From an uncultured Lachnospiraceae bacterium (GTDB lineage: Bacteria > Bacillota > Clostridia > Lachnospirales > Lachnospiraceae): a stretch of 43,067 nucleotides of DNA. This document shows, in pieces, positions 6,676 to 17,740 of this stretch; positions within the stretch are counted from its first letter, which is position 1; the number at the start of each line of letters is the position of its first letter. The position numbers and the translations under genes are program-made. The stretch spans positions 1-43,067 of the forward strand of contig CACWQE010000020.1 in the NCBI GenBank assembly GCA_902762905.1, read 5' to 3'. The notes beneath the pieces are model-generated. The model saw nothing but the letters and a program-made list of their open reading frames with translations, did no database searches and was not told the origin of the DNA.

Positions 6676-9600
6676 TTATTCCCGTTCAATCAATCCATTA
6701 ATATCCTCAATAATCCCATCTAAGCCATCGATAAATTTCTTAAGGCTTCGTTTTTCCAGATCGATCACAAATCCAGGATTCGCACCTCCCACAATTCGGA
6801 TATTATTCAGATATTTAGCAAGGAAATCATCTAACAATTCTGTCTTAACCTTAACGCCCGCTGCCATCTCTACATGTACTTTACCGCCCTTATATGTGAT
6901 CGCAGTAATATATGCCTCATGCGCCTGTGCTTTCAGTTTTGCAATCGTCATAAGATTAAGCACCTCTGTTGGCGGCTCTCCAAACCGGTCGGTCAATTCA
7001 TCTAACATATCCTCGTAATCTTCCTGTGTCCAGATACCTGATATTCTCTTATACAATTCCAGCTTGGTCATCTCATTCTTCACATATGTTGCCGGAATAT
7101 AAGCATCGACCGGTATCTCAATGGATGTAGCAAATGTCTCCTCACTCAGTTCACCCTTCTGACGTAAGATCGCATCATTTAACATCTTGCAATAAAGATC
7201 ATAACCAACCGCAGCCATATGCCCGGACTGATCTTCCCCTAACAGGTTACCCGCTCCACGAATCTCAAGATCCCGCATAGCGATCTTGAATCCGGAACCA
7301 AGATCTGTGAATTCCCGGATTGCCTTCAGACGTTTCTCTGCCGTCTCTTTCAACATTTTATCCCGCCGATACATCAAGAATGCATATGCCGTCTTGCTGG
7401 AACGTCCCACACGTCCGCGCAGCTGGTATAGCTGGGACAAACCATAGTTCTCTGCATCGTGTATGATCATTGTATTGGCATTACTGATATCAAGTCCCGT
7501 CTCGATGATTGTCGTCGTCACTAACACATCAATCTCTTTGTCGATAAATGCCATCATGACATCTTCTAGTTCTTTCTCCTTCATCTGTCCATGCGCATAG
7601 GCAATCCGGACATCCGGCATCATTTTGGAAAGATCTGCCGCTACATCTGCAATCGTATTGACCCGGTTATATACATAGTATACCTGCCCGCCTCTGGCTA
7701 ACTCTCTCGTCACTGCCTCTTTGATCAATTCCGGATTATATTCTAACACATAAGTCTGAATCGCCTTCCGGTCGACCGGTGGCTCCTCTAACAGACTCAT
7801 ATCCCGGATTCCGATCAGGCTCATATGCAGCGTTCTAGGAATCGGCGTTGCCGTCAGCGTCAGCACATCCACATCTTTCTTGATCTGTTTGATCTTTTCT
7901 TTATGTGTAACACCAAAGCGCTGTTCCTCGTCAATGATCAGCAATCCCAGATTACTGTAGTCCAAGTCCTTTGACAGCAGACGATGGGTTCCAATGATAA
8001 TATCTACCTGTCCCTTCTTCAGCTTATCTAACGTCTGACGTTGTTCCTTTGCACTTAAGAAACGGGACAATACACCTATCTCGATCGGATAATCCTGCAT
8101 TCGTTCTTTGAATGTATTGTAATGCTGTTGTGCTAGGATCGTAGTTGGCACCAGATAAGCAACCTGTTTGCCATCCTGAACCGCCTTAAATGCCGCCCGT
8201 ATTGCAACCTCCGTCTTACCATACCCAACATCTCCGCAGATCAGCCGATCCATAATCTTGGTACTCTGCATGTCTGCCTTCGTCTCCTGAATCGCACGCA
8301 GCTGATCATCCGTCTCCTCGTATGGGAACATTTCCTCAAATTCCTTCTGCCAGATCGTATCCTCTGAAAATGCATATCCCTGCTTAGACTGCCGGATTGC
8401 ATACAGATCCACAAGTTCTTTTGCAACTACATTCACCTGACCACGTACTTTAGATTTGGTTTTTTCCCATTCTGTACCGCCTAGCTTATTCAGCTTTGGT
8501 CGTCGGCTGTCCTTTGATGCATATTTCTGAATCAGATCAAGCTGTGATGCAAGAATAAACAGCTTCGCACCACCACTATATTCAATGGCAATATAATCTT
8601 TGGTTACCTGATCTACTTCAATCTTCTCGATTCCCTGATAGATGCCGAGACCATGTTTCTCATGTACCACGTAATCCCCAACATTCAGATCATCAAAACT
8701 ATGAATCTTCTCTCCGGAATATAAAGGTTTGCGTTTCATACGCTTCTTCGTCTTCTTCTGACCAAAGATATCTCCCTCTGTCAGAACCACCAACTTGATA
8801 TCCGGAACCGAAAATCCACTCTTAAGTCTTCCGTTTGTGATCATCATCTCTGATGAAGCCAGTATCCGGTCTTTGTCCTCCGAAAAGAAGCAGTTCACAT
8901 CCTGATCTGACAGTGTAGTGGCAAACCGCTCCCCTCTTGTCGCAGATGGACAGAATAACAGAATCCGATATCCTTCCTGTTTCCATCTACGGATATCTTT
9001 CAAAAGCATCTCAAAATTATGGCGATACGTCGGCACCATTTTCGTATCAAATGCAATCTGTGTCTCGGGTTCAAACAACGATTCCTGCTTTTCTAATATA
9101 CTGAATAATATGGTATCCCTCGTTGCAATCTTTCCCACAATTTCTTTGTAATCAAACAGGATATCCGCCTGACTTGGCAGCATATAACCACCCTCTAGAC
9201 GGCTGACCATACTTTCCCGGAATTCAAGCTGACATGCCTCGGCACGCTCTAATACTCTGGATGGTTCATCCACAAAGATCTGCGTGTCCTTTGGCATATA
9301 AGAAAGAAAACTATCTAATGAACTATAAAATGCACCGATATAGCTATCGATCCCCATGGCACTGTGAAAACAGGTAAGTTCCTCCTTTAACGATTCCATG
9401 GCCCGGTTGATTCTGGCATATTCCTCCGTCTTGAATTTCTCTTTAAGTTTCTTAGCATATGCTTTATGTTCCTTCTGCAGTTTCTTAAGCCCCGCCTGAA
9501 TACGGTCTTCGTCTAACACCATTTCTGCCGCCGGATATACCAGAAGGCTTTCTACATTTTCAATACTTCTCTGACTTTCTACATCAAAGCTGCGAATACT

Positions 9601-10194
9601 GTCAATCTCTTCCCCCCATAACTCGATTCGATATGGACACTCACTACTCATAGGGAAGATATCCAAGATACCTCCCCTTACTGCAAACTGTCCCACTCCG
9701 TCTACCCAGTCGTTTCTCTCATAACCCAGTGCTACCAACCGCTTCTTGACCGGATCTAAGCCCAATGTCTCACCAAGCCGAAATGTTACAATATTCTGTT
9801 GTATCTCACTAAGCGGAACGAGCTTATTGAGCAGTGCATCAATTGATACAACCACTGTTGTAACTGTCTGTTCTAAGATTCCTTTCACAACCTCCATACG
9901 CTGACGCAGAATCGTATGTCCGTGAATATCCGCATTATAGAATAACACATCTTTTGCCGGATAATACATGATATTCCGGTCAAAAAATGCATAGGCATCC
10001 ACAATCTCCTTCGCCCGATCCTCATTATAGGTTACGATCAGATTCACACGGTCATTGCCCAGGCAATCCATCGTATAAAATCTGGCATACCCATCCGTTC
10101 CCGTAATCTCAAATGGCATCTTCTTTTGTTTGCGGGCATCTTCATACTGCTTTCCCACATCCGATAACCGGAACGGTGCTTTCAAACATTCCAT
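6676..10194 (-). CDS. mfd: Transcription-repair coupling factor Mfd
   Basis: An 1172-residue protein of full family length. The order is a UvrB-like N-terminal module, the CarD-like RNA-polymerase interaction domain ([18 protein letters not shown]), a RecG-like superfamily 2 translocase with Walker [17 protein letters not shown] and TATPIPRTL, then helicase motif VI (QLRGRVGRS), and a C-terminal TRCF domain. Mfd dislodges stalled RNA polymerase and recruits UvrA to lesions on the transcribed strand. AAGGAAAG precedes the ATG. It lies 16 bases downstream of the YhaM-like gene. The relation to pth, glmU and spoVG elsewhere in the window recalls the Firmicutes core order, though split here. Confidence 0.97.
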   Translation of the reverse strand: MECLKAPFRLSDVGKQYEDARKQKKMPFEITGTDGYARFYTMDCLGNDRVNLIVTYNEDRAKEIVDAYAFFDRNIMYYPAKDVLFYNADIHGHTILRQRMEVVKGILEQTVTTVVVSIDALLNKLVPLSEIQQNIVTFRLGETLGLDPVKKRLVALGYERNDWVDGVGQFAVRGGILDIFPMSSECPYRIELWGEEIDSIRSFDVESQRSIENVESLLVYPAAEMVLDEDRIQAGLKKLQKEHKAYAKKLKEKFKTEEYARINRAMESLKEELTCFHSAMGIDSYIGAFYSSLDSFLSYMPKDTQIFVDEPSRVLERAEACQLEFRESMVSRLEGGYMLPSQADILFDYKEIVGKIATRDTILFSILEKQESLFEPETQIAFDTKMVPTYRHNFEMLLKDIRRWKQEGYRILLFCPSATRGERFATTLSDQDVNCFFSEDKDRILASSEMMITNGRLKSGFSVPDIKLVVLTEGDIFGQKKTKKRMKRKPLYSGEKIHSFDDLNVGDYVVHEKHGLGIYQGIEKIEVDQVTKDYIAIEYSGGAKLFILASQLDLIQKYASKDSRRPKLNKLGGTEWEKTKSKVRGQVNVVAKELVDLYAIRQSKQGYAFSEDTIWQKEFEEMFPYEETDDQLRAIQETKADMQSTKIMDRLICGDVGYGKTEVAIRAAFKAVQDGKQVAYLVPTTILAQQHYNTFKERMQDYPIEIGVLSRFLSAKEQRQTLDKLKKGQVDIIIGTHRLLSKDLDYSNLGLLIIDEEQRFGVTHKEKIKQIKKDVDVLTLTATPIPRTLHMSLIGIRDMSLLEEPPVDRKAIQTYVLEYNPELIKEAVTRELARGGQVYYVYNRVNTIADVAADLSKMMPDVRIAYAHGQMKEKELEDVMMAFIDKEIDVLVTTTIIETGLDISNANTMIIHDAENYGLSQLYQLRGRVGRSSKTAYAFLMYRRDKMLKETAEKRLKAIREFTDLGSGFKIAMRDLEIRGAGNLLGEDQSGHMAAVGYDLYCKMLNDAILRQKGELSEETFATSIEIPVDAYIPATYVKNEMTKLELYKRISGIWTQEDYEDMLDELTDRFGEPPTEVLNLMTIAKLKAQAHEAYITAITYKGGKVHVEMAAGVKVKTELLDDFLAKYLNNIRIVGGANPGFVIDLEKRSLKKFIDGLDGIIEDINGLIERE

Positions 10195-10210
10195 ATCTTA
10201 CTTTCCTTTA

Positions 10211-11158
10211 CTATCTTGACGTTGGTCTTACATTCGACTCAAACATTCTGCTAAATCCGAGCCATTCACTATTACCATTATTATTCCCACCATCTAATAA
10301 CTCTATGAATCCTTCTAACTTGGCATCGGTATTATCCGCAAACGCCAGAGCAACCGCCTCGATCAATGCCGGTTTCTTCGGAGAACCATATTCCAGCTCT
10401 CCATGATGCGATAAGATACAGTGCTTCAACTCATTGGCAAGTTTTACAGGGAAGCCATCGATCTGGCGGATCTTCTCATCTAACATGATCGTACCTGTCA
10501 CAATATGTCCGATCAATTGTCCCTCATCGGTATAATCATTCTCCGGAAATGATGAAATCTCACTCATTTTCCCAATATCATGACAGAGTGCCGCCGTAAT
10601 AAGCAGATCATGGTTAAGTACCGGATATCGTTTCACATAGAACTCGCAAAGTCTTGCAACCGACAAACTGTGCTCTAATAATCCGCCGGCAAAATTATGA
10701 TGCATTGTCTTAGCTGCAGAGTGCATCTTGAACGCCTTAATGAAATCTGCATCTTCTGTAAATACCATCTCCAACAGTTTATGTAAATGCTCATCCCGGA
10801 CTGTTGCGATCATCTCCAATAACTCATTATACATCTCATCTATATTTCTCTTTGAGCATGGCATATAATCTACCGGATCATATTCCCCTTCTTCTGCCTT
10901 GCGCACTCTGCGGATATTAAGCTGCAATGCCCCCTGAAAGCTAACTACCTGAGCATCTACCTGAATATAATCCATAGATTCAAAATGTCCAATTCCATTC
11001 GACAGATCCCACACTTTACCATCCACAGAACCCGTCTTGTCATGTAACTGCATGGAATAATAATTCTTTCCCGCCTTTGTCTGCAATGTCTTCTTATCCT
11101 TACATAAGTAAATGGAAGATATCATATCTCCCTCTCTTAATTCTTTAATAAAACGCAT
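10211..11158 (-). CDS. yhaM: 3'-5' exoribonuclease, YhaM/CBF1-like (OB fold plus HD domain)
   Basis: A 315-residue protein. The N-terminal about 100 residues form an OB-fold nucleic-acid-binding domain (DKTGSVDGKVWDLS). An HD phosphohydrolase domain follows, with EHSLSVARL, ALCHDIGKMS and LSHHGELEYGSPKKP supplying metal ligands. This architecture and length match YhaM, a 3'-to-5' exonuclease acting on RNA and single-stranded DNA. It lies between the histidine kinase gene (26-base gap) and mfd (16-base gap), consistent with one transcript. Confidence 0.88.
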   Translation of the reverse strand: MRFIKELREGDMISSIYLCKDKKTLQTKAGKNYYSMQLHDKTGSVDGKVWDLSNGIGHFESMDYIQVDAQVVSFQGALQLNIRRVRKAEEGEYDPVDYMPCSKRNIDEMYNELLEMIATVRDEHLHKLLEMVFTEDADFIKAFKMHSAAKTMHHNFAGGLLEHSLSVARLCEFYVKRYPVLNHDLLITAALCHDIGKMSEISSFPENDYTDEGQLIGHIVTGTIMLDEKIRQIDGFPVKLANELKHCILSHHGELEYGSPKKPALIEAVALAFADNTDAKLEGFIELLDGGNNNGNSEWLGFSRMFESNVRPTSR

Positions 11159-11184
11159 TATTCATCCTCCTGATCATTAATTCT

Positions 11185-12603
11185 CTATCTTATCTGTACT
11201 TTAGGAAGTGAGAACACAAACTCACTTCCTGCACCTTCTGTACTGATTAAATCGATATGTTCTCCATGGGCTTTCATAATCTCCTTTGTAATGGAAAGTC
11301 CCAATCCGGTTCCCTGTTTATCCTTTCCCCGGGAAGTATCCGATTTGTAAAAACGATCCCAGACCTTGTTCTGTTTCTCTTTCTCAATACCCGATCCTTC
11401 GTCCTTGACGGAAACAAAAATCTTATCGTTCTTATCATATACCGTAATCTGGATTTGTCCACCCTTTGGGCTGAATTTGATCGCGTTATCCACCAGATTA
11501 TAGATAACCTGCCCTATTTTCATCTTATCTGCATATACATGTGTGTCCTCTGCCGGACATTTCAGTCGAAGATCAATCTGCTTCTCTTCACAGACACCCT
11601 CTACTGTATTACGCACTTCCCGTATGATGTCTACCACGTCAAAATTCTGCTTCTTAAGGATTGGTCCGTACGTATCAAAATCATTTAATTCCAGTAATCC
11701 TTCTGTCAGCTTAGAAAGCCGCTTCGATTCCGTCAATACAATGTTCAGATACCGGTCATACTTCTCTACCGGAATCGTCCCATCCAACATCGCCTCTAAA
11801 TACCCTTTGATCGAAGTAAGCGGCGATCGGAAATCATGGGAAATGTTTGCAATAAAATTCTTCCTATATTCATCTAATTTACTCAACTCACTTGCCATAT
11901 ATTCCAGTGAATCCGAAAGTTCTCCAATCTCATCTTTTCGCTTTACTCCGGTTCTCGTCTCAAAATTCCCCTTTGCATATTCTCTTGCCGCACTGTTTAA
12001 CTTGGCAATCGGACGAATCACCGTTCCAGACAGATATGCCAGCACAACACCAACTACCAGAATCATCACAAGAAATGGCATGTACATAATGTTCAACATA
12101 TCATTTTGCAGACTATCCAATTCAGTCATAGAGGTATGCAGAATCAAAAAACCATTCTGCGTCGTACCGGTATATACCGGCAACCCGATACTGATCATCG
12201 TGTTATCAAAAATACCATAAAAATCTCCCGTCAGCGTAAATGCCTTCTTCGAATTAATACTCTCATCAATATCATTCAGATACCCCGGCAATTTCGGATA
12301 GTTCTGCGGATTCGACGCTACAATTAACTTTCCTTCTGAATCAAAATACCAGACACTTGTCTTTAGTGAATCTTCAAACTCATTAAACCGCACCTGCAGA
12401 TAATCCAACGAAGTGATTCCCTGCACATACGATACAATCGTCTGTTCCGATAACAGATTCGCCTCATTGATCAGATTATCCTGTTTTTCTGTAACCAATG
12501 CTTTCTGTGTTGCGTAGGTCGTATAACTGCCCAACGCAATAAATACGCCGATCAGCAACAACATAATGATTACGACTACTTTATCAAAAAATGTACGCTT
12601 CAC
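11185..12603 (-). CDS. HAMP-domain sensor histidine kinase
   Basis: A 472-residue kinase. TM1 spans about residues 8-28, an extracytoplasmic sensor about 30-170, and TM2 about 175-195, followed by a HAMP domain. The H-box FIANISHDFRSPLTS has phospho-acceptor H256. The ATPase has the N-box NLVDNAIKFSPKGG, DEGSGI and GTGLGLSI. It sits 15 bases downstream of its response regulator. The ligand is unknown. Architecture resembles PhoR/WalK-type kinases but without PAS domains. Confidence 0.9.
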   Translation of the reverse strand: MKRTFFDKVVVIIMLLLIGVFIALGSYTTYATQKALVTEKQDNLINEANLLSEQTIVSYVQGITSLDYLQVRFNEFEDSLKTSVWYFDSEGKLIVASNPQNYPKLPGYLNDIDESINSKKAFTLTGDFYGIFDNTMISIGLPVYTGTTQNGFLILHTSMTELDSLQNDMLNIMYMPFLVMILVVGVVLAYLSGTVIRPIAKLNSAAREYAKGNFETRTGVKRKDEIGELSDSLEYMASELSKLDEYRKNFIANISHDFRSPLTSIKGYLEAMLDGTIPVEKYDRYLNIVLTESKRLSKLTEGLLELNDFDTYGPILKKQNFDVVDIIREVRNTVEGVCEEKQIDLRLKCPAEDTHVYADKMKIGQVIYNLVDNAIKFSPKGGQIQITVYDKNDKIFVSVKDEGSGIEKEKQNKVWDRFYKSDTSRGKDKQGTGLGLSITKEIMKAHGEHIDLISTEGAGSEFVFSLPKVQIR

Positions 12604-12618
12604 TCCATATCTCCCCGA

Positions 12619-13323
12619 TTATTTTACTTCAAACTTATAGCCGATTCCCCATACCGTCGCAATCGACCAGTTACTTCCATCTTTGATCTTTTCCCGGATA
12701 CGTTTAACATGGACATCCACCGTTCTGGTATCTCCAATGTAATCATATCCCCAGATCTGATCTAATAACTGCTCTCTCGTAAATACCTGATTCGGGCTGC
12801 TTGCAAGAAAATAGAGAAGTTCCATCTCCTTCGGTGGCATATCGATCACTGTTCCGTTATAGATCACAGAATAACTGTTAAGATTCACAGTCAGGCCATC
12901 ATACTTCACACAATCTGACGGCTCCTCCACCTGATTTGACACCACTTCTTCATTCTGTTGTACTCTGCGAAGTACCGCCTGTACCCGCGCCACCAATTCA
13001 TTCGAATCAAATGGTTTGATCATATAGTCATCTGCACCAATCTTAAGTCCTAATACTTTGTCAAACACTTCTCCTTTGGCTGAAAGCATAATAATCGGTA
13101 CATTGCTGCTCTTACGGATCTCCCGACATACATCATAGCCATCCATACCCGGAAGCATAATATCTAACAATATTAACTGCGGTTGATATTCTTTAAATTT
13201 CTCTAATGCAGACTCTCCATCTCCCGCGATCTCCGTATCAAAACATTCCTTTACCAGATACAGTGAGATCAACTCTGCGATATTTTCATCATCATCCACG
13301 ATCAGGATACGTTTCTTATCCAT
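12619..13323 (-). CDS. OmpR/PhoB-family response regulator
   Basis: A 234-residue regulator with a receiver domain (acidic DDDE near residues 10-13, phospho-acceptor D54 in LLDIMLPGMDG, conserved K in MIKPF) and a C-terminal winged helix (TREQLLDQIWGYDYIGDTRTVDVHVKRIREKI). It is paired with the adjacent kinase. Targets are unknown. The gene follows mutS2 by 73 bases. Confidence 0.93.
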   Translation of the reverse strand: MDKKRILIVDDDENIAELISLYLVKECFDTEIAGDGESALEKFKEYQPQLILLDIMLPGMDGYDVCREIRKSSNVPIIMLSAKGEVFDKVLGLKIGADDYMIKPFDSNELVARVQAVLRRVQQNEEVVSNQVEEPSDCVKYDGLTVNLNSYSVIYNGTVIDMPPKEMELLYFLASSPNQVFTREQLLDQIWGYDYIGDTRTVDVHVKRIREKIKDGSNWSIATVWGIGYKFEVK

Positions 13324-13396
13324 GCAAACCTCCTTCTTTCCAGATCATTTTCTCTGATTCATTTTGTTCTTATATTCTTATCTGCCATGCAGACTA

Positions 13397-15787
13397 CTAC
13401 AGTTCAACAATTGTCACACCGGCATCGCCTTCTCCAAATTCACCCAATCGGAAGGACTTCACATACTTCTGCCGTTTGAGATATTCATGTACGCCTTTGC
13501 GCAAAGCTCCGGTTCCCTTACCATGCACGATCCGCACCTGATTCAGATGAGAAAGACAGGCATCATCCAAATATTTGTCCAGTTCCATGATCGCCTCATC
13601 CACCGTCATGCCAAGGAGATTAATCTCCGGTTTGATATTCTTTGCTTTATTCACAGATGCCCGGTACTGTGCTGTCTTCTGCTGTTTACTCTGTTTCTCC
13701 TCTTTGACGATCTCCACATCACTGATCTTAACGGTACTTTGCAAAATACCCATCTGTACGGTAAGTTCTCCCTTCTGATTCGGAAGAGAACGCACCGTTC
13801 CATCTAAATTCAGACTGATCACGTGCACCGAATCCCCCAAATGAAAATCACTTGCCTTTGCTTTGGACTTCCTGTTTGAAGTCTTATACTCTAACTTACT
13901 GTTTACGGATTTTAATTTATCCCGCAATTCACCACGCGCCTTTTCCATATCTTTGTTATTGGCAGTCTGTGGTTTCTTCTCCCAATTATTATATTTACGA
14001 ATTGATTCATCCGCAAATGCCTTTGCATCCTCTAAGATCTCTCTGGCTTCCTCTCTGGCATTTCTTAATATATCCTGCTTTCTCTGTTCAATATGCTCAT
14101 TCTTCGACGCCAGCCGGTCTTTTAACTTCTGAATCTCTTCCTTATTCGCAGCAATCTCTGCCTGTTCCTGTTCAATCGTCCGCTTTGATTTTTCCAGATC
14201 TGCAAGCAATGCTTCCATATCTACCGTACTACTGTCAATCTGCGACTTTGCACTCTCGATCACATGATCTGCCATTCCTAACTTCTTTGCAATAGCAAAG
14301 GCATTCGACTTACCCGGAATTCCGATCAATAAATGATAGGTCGGGCTCAACGTCTCCACATCAAACTCACAGCATGCATTTTCAATCCCAGGCGTTGTCA
14401 TGGCAAACGTCTTAAGTTCGCTGTAATGCGTCGTTGCCATACATCGGATATCCCTGTTATGCAGATCATTCAGGATGGAGATTGCCAGTGCAGAACCCTC
14501 TACTGGATCGGTTCCTCCACCCAGCTCATCAAACAAGACAAGGCAGCGGGACGAAGCATGTTTCAAAATATACACCACATTGGTCATATGGGAAGAAAAC
14601 GTACTTAAGTTCTGTTCAATACTCTGTTCATCCCCGATATCCGCAAAGACATCCTCAAAAACAGCAAGCGTCGATCCCTGAAATGCCGGAATGTGCAATC
14701 CAGACTGTCCCATCAATGTAAGTAATCCCAAAGTCTTAAGTGATACCGTCTTACCTCCGGTATTCGGTCCGGTAATGATCAGCATCGTATAGTCATCCCC
14801 TAACCGGATATCTACCGGAACCACACTGTGCCGCTCCAACAATGGATGTCTTGCCTGTTTCAGATTCGTATATCCATTCGTATTCAGTTCTGGTTCCGTT
14901 CCATCATATGACTTGGCAAAAGACGCCTTGGCAAAGATAAAATCCAACTTTGTCAGAACTTCCACGTTGCTCTCTAATGCATCCTTTGACTGTGCGACCT
15001 GCTCACTTAAACGGGCTAAGATCTTTTCGATCTCCATCGCTTCTTTGGCAGCCAATTCCTTTAACTCATTATTCAGATTCACTACTGCCATTGGCTCAAT
15101 AAAGAAGGTTGAACCGGTTGAAGACTGATCATGCACCATACCCGGAAACTGTCCCTTATATTCTGACTTAACCGGAATACAATACCGTCCATTACGCATC
15201 GTAACGATCGTATCCTGTAACATCGCCTGATTGGTCTGTCTTGTCACAATTCCATTCAGCACCTCATGTACCTTGCCATTCGTTGCCTTCATATTGCGGC
15301 GAATATCCTTCAATGTTGCTGATGCATCATCTGCAATCTCATCCTCTGACAGAATACAGCGGTTGATCTCCCTTGCTAAATGTTCTAACGGCATCAGGCT
15401 TTCAAAATAACCGGTCAGCGAATCCTGTCTGGTATTCACACCCTCTTCATCCTTATCCTGCGACTGCTCCCCGTACTGTCTGGCATGTTCAGCGACCTGT
15501 AACAGCTTTGCTACATCTAAAAGCTCTGCACTCGAAAGACTGGCACCAACTGCCACCCGCTTCATTGCCTCCCCAATCGGATATACACCGGAAAATGACA
15601 GACTTCCCTGCTGATATACCCTCCGTAGCGCATCCGCTGTCTCTTCCTGATTCTTTGTAATCTCCATAAGATCGGTAGACGGCTTCAATCGTTCGCACAT
15701 CCGTTTCCCCGCCGGGCAGGTTGCAAAGCCAGTCAGCTTCTCGATAATCTTATAATATTCTAATACTCGTAATGTTCGCTTATTCAT
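13397..15787 (-). CDS. mutS2: MutS2 ATPase/Smr-domain protein
   Basis: A 796-residue protein of typical length. A MutS core without the mismatch-recognition domain carries Walker A TGPNTGGKT at 339-347 and Walker B LVLFDELGGGTDP. It is followed by a long charged coiled coil (about 520-630) and a C-terminal Smr domain (VHGKGTGALRKGVHEYL). In Firmicutes MutS2 suppresses recombination and, more recently, has been shown to act on collided ribosomes; mismatch repair is not its role. Its 3' end is close to the two-component genes. Confidence 0.95.
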   Translation of the reverse strand: MNKRTLRVLEYYKIIEKLTGFATCPAGKRMCERLKPSTDLMEITKNQEETADALRRVYQQGSLSFSGVYPIGEAMKRVAVGASLSSAELLDVAKLLQVAEHARQYGEQSQDKDEEGVNTRQDSLTGYFESLMPLEHLAREINRCILSEDEIADDASATLKDIRRNMKATNGKVHEVLNGIVTRQTNQAMLQDTIVTMRNGRYCIPVKSEYKGQFPGMVHDQSSTGSTFFIEPMAVVNLNNELKELAAKEAMEIEKILARLSEQVAQSKDALESNVEVLTKLDFIFAKASFAKSYDGTEPELNTNGYTNLKQARHPLLERHSVVPVDIRLGDDYTMLIITGPNTGGKTVSLKTLGLLTLMGQSGLHIPAFQGSTLAVFEDVFADIGDEQSIEQNLSTFSSHMTNVVYILKHASSRCLVLFDELGGGTDPVEGSALAISILNDLHNRDIRCMATTHYSELKTFAMTTPGIENACCEFDVETLSPTYHLLIGIPGKSNAFAIAKKLGMADHVIESAKSQIDSSTVDMEALLADLEKSKRTIEQEQAEIAANKEEIQKLKDRLASKNEHIEQRKQDILRNAREEAREILEDAKAFADESIRKYNNWEKKPQTANNKDMEKARGELRDKLKSVNSKLEYKTSNRKSKAKASDFHLGDSVHVISLNLDGTVRSLPNQKGELTVQMGILQSTVKISDVEIVKEEKQSKQQKTAQYRASVNKAKNIKPEINLLGMTVDEAIMELDKYLDDACLSHLNQVRIVHGKGTGALRKGVHEYLKRQKYVKSFRLGEFGEGDAGVTIVEL

Positions 15788-15820
15788 CTCTCAATTCCCA
15801 TTCTTACTAAAACACGTTAA

Positions 15821-15853
15821 GACCACATAACATGCATCCTATGTTATGTGGTC
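15821..15853 (-). terminator. Strong hairpin between malY-like gene and mutS2
   Basis: A perfect 13-bp stem, GACCACATAACAT paired with ATGTTATGTGGTC, has a 7-base loop. It lies about 45 bases after the aminotransferase stop codon. The minus-strand tail is only TTAACGTGTTTT, a poor U-tract, so it may be a weak terminator or a 3'-end stabiliser. Confidence 0.6.
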
Positions 15854-15897
15854 TGCTTTATTCCATAGATATATGTATTTTACAACAGTTGCAACGT

Positions 15898-17061
15898 TCA
15901 TGCAAGATATCTTTCTATTCCGGTCTTTAATCTCTGCAATCCATCCTGCAATACACTTCTTGGACAGGCAATATTCATCCGAAGGAAATCATCCCCATCC
16001 CCGGAATAGGCATGTCCAGCCGACAGATACAACCCCGTCGTCTTCCGTATTGCAGCAGCTAATCTACGGGAATCCCGTGAGATATTCTTACAATCGATCC
16101 ACAGCAGATACGTCGCTTCCGAAGATATTATCTGCACATCCGGTATCTCCTTTTGCACAAATGATACCGCATATTCCTTATTCTCATATATATATTGCCG
16201 CAACGCATCCAGCCATTCACCACCATTCGTAAATGCCGCAACTGCTGCATCGACTGCGAACACATTCGGTTCTGCCACCTCATCGGTATTGATTCCTCTC
16301 CACACCTTATGGCGAAGTACCTCATTCGGAACCGCAATTGCCGCCGTCTGTATTCCTGCAATATTAAATGCTTTGGTTGGCGCAATGCAGGTAATGCTGT
16401 TATCCCGACATTTTTCCGATACCGACGCAAACGGAATATATTCTTTTCCCGGATCTGTCAGATCACAATGAATCTCATCCGAAACAACAATTACATGATA
16501 CCGGTAACAGAGTTCTCCAATCCGCTCTAATGTATTCCGATCCCATATCTTACCGATCGGATTATGAGGATTACATAAGATCATCATGGTTGTCTGAGGA
16601 TCTGCCAATTTCTTCTCCAGATCCTGAAAATCAATCGTGTATTCCTTTCCATCATACTGTAGACGATTTTCAAGTATCTGCCGTCCATTATTCCGGATCG
16701 AATTAAAAAAGATATTATAGACGGGTGTCTGCACTAACACCTTTTCAGCAGGTGTGGTCAGCTTTCTCACAATGGATGAAATGGCAGGAATCACTCCCGT
16801 ACAGAACATCAGCCAGTCTTTTTCCATTGCCAGATGATGCCGATTCTGCCACCAACTGCAATATGCCTGATACCACGCATCCGTAACTTCGGTATATCCA
16901 AAACATCCCAGTTCTGCTCTTTTTCTTATAGCATCCATAACTGCCGGTGCTGTCTGAAAATCCATATCTGCCACCCACATTGGCAGCTCTCCCTCTGCAA
17001 CATTCCATTTCAGGGAATTACTTTCTCTTCTGTCAATTATTCCATCAAAATTATATAACAT
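15898..17061 (-). CDS. MalY/PatB-family PLP enzyme, probable cystathionine beta-lyase
   Basis: A 387-residue protein. The N-terminal MWVADMDF motif and length are diagnostic of the MalY/PatB family. The PLP lysine is K230 in APTKAFNIAGIQ, and NPHNPIGKIW and VSDEIHCDL are conserved cofactor contacts. The expected reaction is C-S beta-elimination of cystathionine or cysteine to pyruvate and ammonia. It is preceded by GGGAGGAAG. It sits downstream of the higBA module. Regulatory activity like E. coli MalY cannot be judged. Confidence 0.9.
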   Translation of the reverse strand: MLYNFDGIIDRRESNSLKWNVAEGELPMWVADMDFQTAPAVMDAIRKRAELGCFGYTEVTDAWYQAYCSWWQNRHHLAMEKDWLMFCTGVIPAISSIVRKLTTPAEKVLVQTPVYNIFFNSIRNNGRQILENRLQYDGKEYTIDFQDLEKKLADPQTTMMILCNPHNPIGKIWDRNTLERIGELCYRYHVIVVSDEIHCDLTDPGKEYIPFASVSEKCRDNSITCIAPTKAFNIAGIQTAAIAVPNEVLRHKVWRGINTDEVAEPNVFAVDAAVAAFTNGGEWLDALRQYIYENKEYAVSFVQKEIPDVQIISSEATYLLWIDCKNISRDSRRLAAAIRKTTGLYLSAGHAYSGDGDDFLRMNIACPRSVLQDGLQRLKTGIERYLA

Positions 17062-17085
17062 TTACTTCCTCCCATCACTCAAAAG

Positions 17086-17119
17086 AAGCACAAATTCAAC
17101 AATCCGTCAAATCTGTGCT
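17086..17119 (-). terminator. Possible terminator after higBA
   Basis: AGCACA/TGTGCT arms with partial internal pairing lie about 20 bases after the higA stop codon, followed on the minus strand by TCTTTTG. It is a weak candidate. Confidence 0.35.
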
Positions 17120-17139
17120 CCTCCATCTCTTCTATTCTG

Positions 17140-17436
17140 TTATGCATAATGGTATGCCTGAATACTTTCAATCTCCTCTTCCAAATTCATCTTTGCATTA
17201 CGCAAATCTATGTCATTTTGAATATCTAAAAAATATGAATCTGACACTCCAAAATATTTTGCGAGTCGAAGTGAAGTATCCACTGTAATCTTTCTTCTAT
17301 CATGTAAGATATCCTGAACCCTTGACACTGGCACATGAATCTCCCGTGCTAATTTGTATGCGGAAATATCTAACGGCTCCATAAATTCTTCTTTCAATAT
17401 CGCACTTACTTTCGGTGTTTCAATGATACTATTCAT
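17140..17436 (-). CDS. higA: HigA-family antitoxin
   Basis: A 98-residue protein with a Cro/C1-type helix-turn-helix (SAYKLAREIHVPVSRVQDIL, about residues 25-44) and RRKITVDTSLRLAKYFG, matching the HigA addiction-module antidote family. AGGAGGTGA precedes the ATG. It follows higB by 13 bases, the toxin-first order usual for hig modules. It is expected to bind HigB and repress the shared promoter. Confidence 0.92.
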   Translation of the reverse strand: MNSIIETPKVSAILKEEFMEPLDISAYKLAREIHVPVSRVQDILHDRRKITVDTSLRLAKYFGVSDSYFLDIQNDIDLRNAKMNLEEEIESIQAYHYA

Positions 17437-17449
17437 AACCAGTCACCTC

Positions 17450-17734
17450 CTAATGATAGTCAACAATCTCAACATCGCAAAAATCACACTGTCCTACAAT
17501 ATGAAAACAAATCCTATATTGATCATTGATCCTGATATTATATTGTCCATCGCGATTCCCTTGTAATTGTTCAAGATGATTCGCAGGTGGCACTCTTAAG
17601 TCCTCCACACTTCGAGCATTATCAATCATAATCAACTTTCTCAATGCAATTTTCTGAATGTTCTGTGGAAGCTTTTTAGAAAATATCTGATTATAGACTT
17701 TTTCTGTTTCTTTATCCGCAAAACTCTTTATCAT
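17450..17734 (-). CDS. higB: HigB-family mRNA interferase toxin
   Basis: A 94-residue RelE-superfamily toxin starting MIKSFADKETEKVY. An upstream ATG at 17764 overlaps the promoter and is rejected. LEQLQGNRDGQYNIRINDQY and RICFHIVG are the conserved HigB segments that carry the catalytic basic residues. HigB cleaves mRNA on the ribosome. No ribosome binding site precedes the ATG; the -10 box ends six bases upstream, suggesting a leaderless transcript. Confidence 0.92.
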   Translation of the reverse strand: MIKSFADKETEKVYNQIFSKKLPQNIQKIALRKLIMIDNARSVEDLRVPPANHLEQLQGNRDGQYNIRINDQYRICFHIVGQCDFCDVEIVDYH

Positions 17735-17740
17735 AATTAA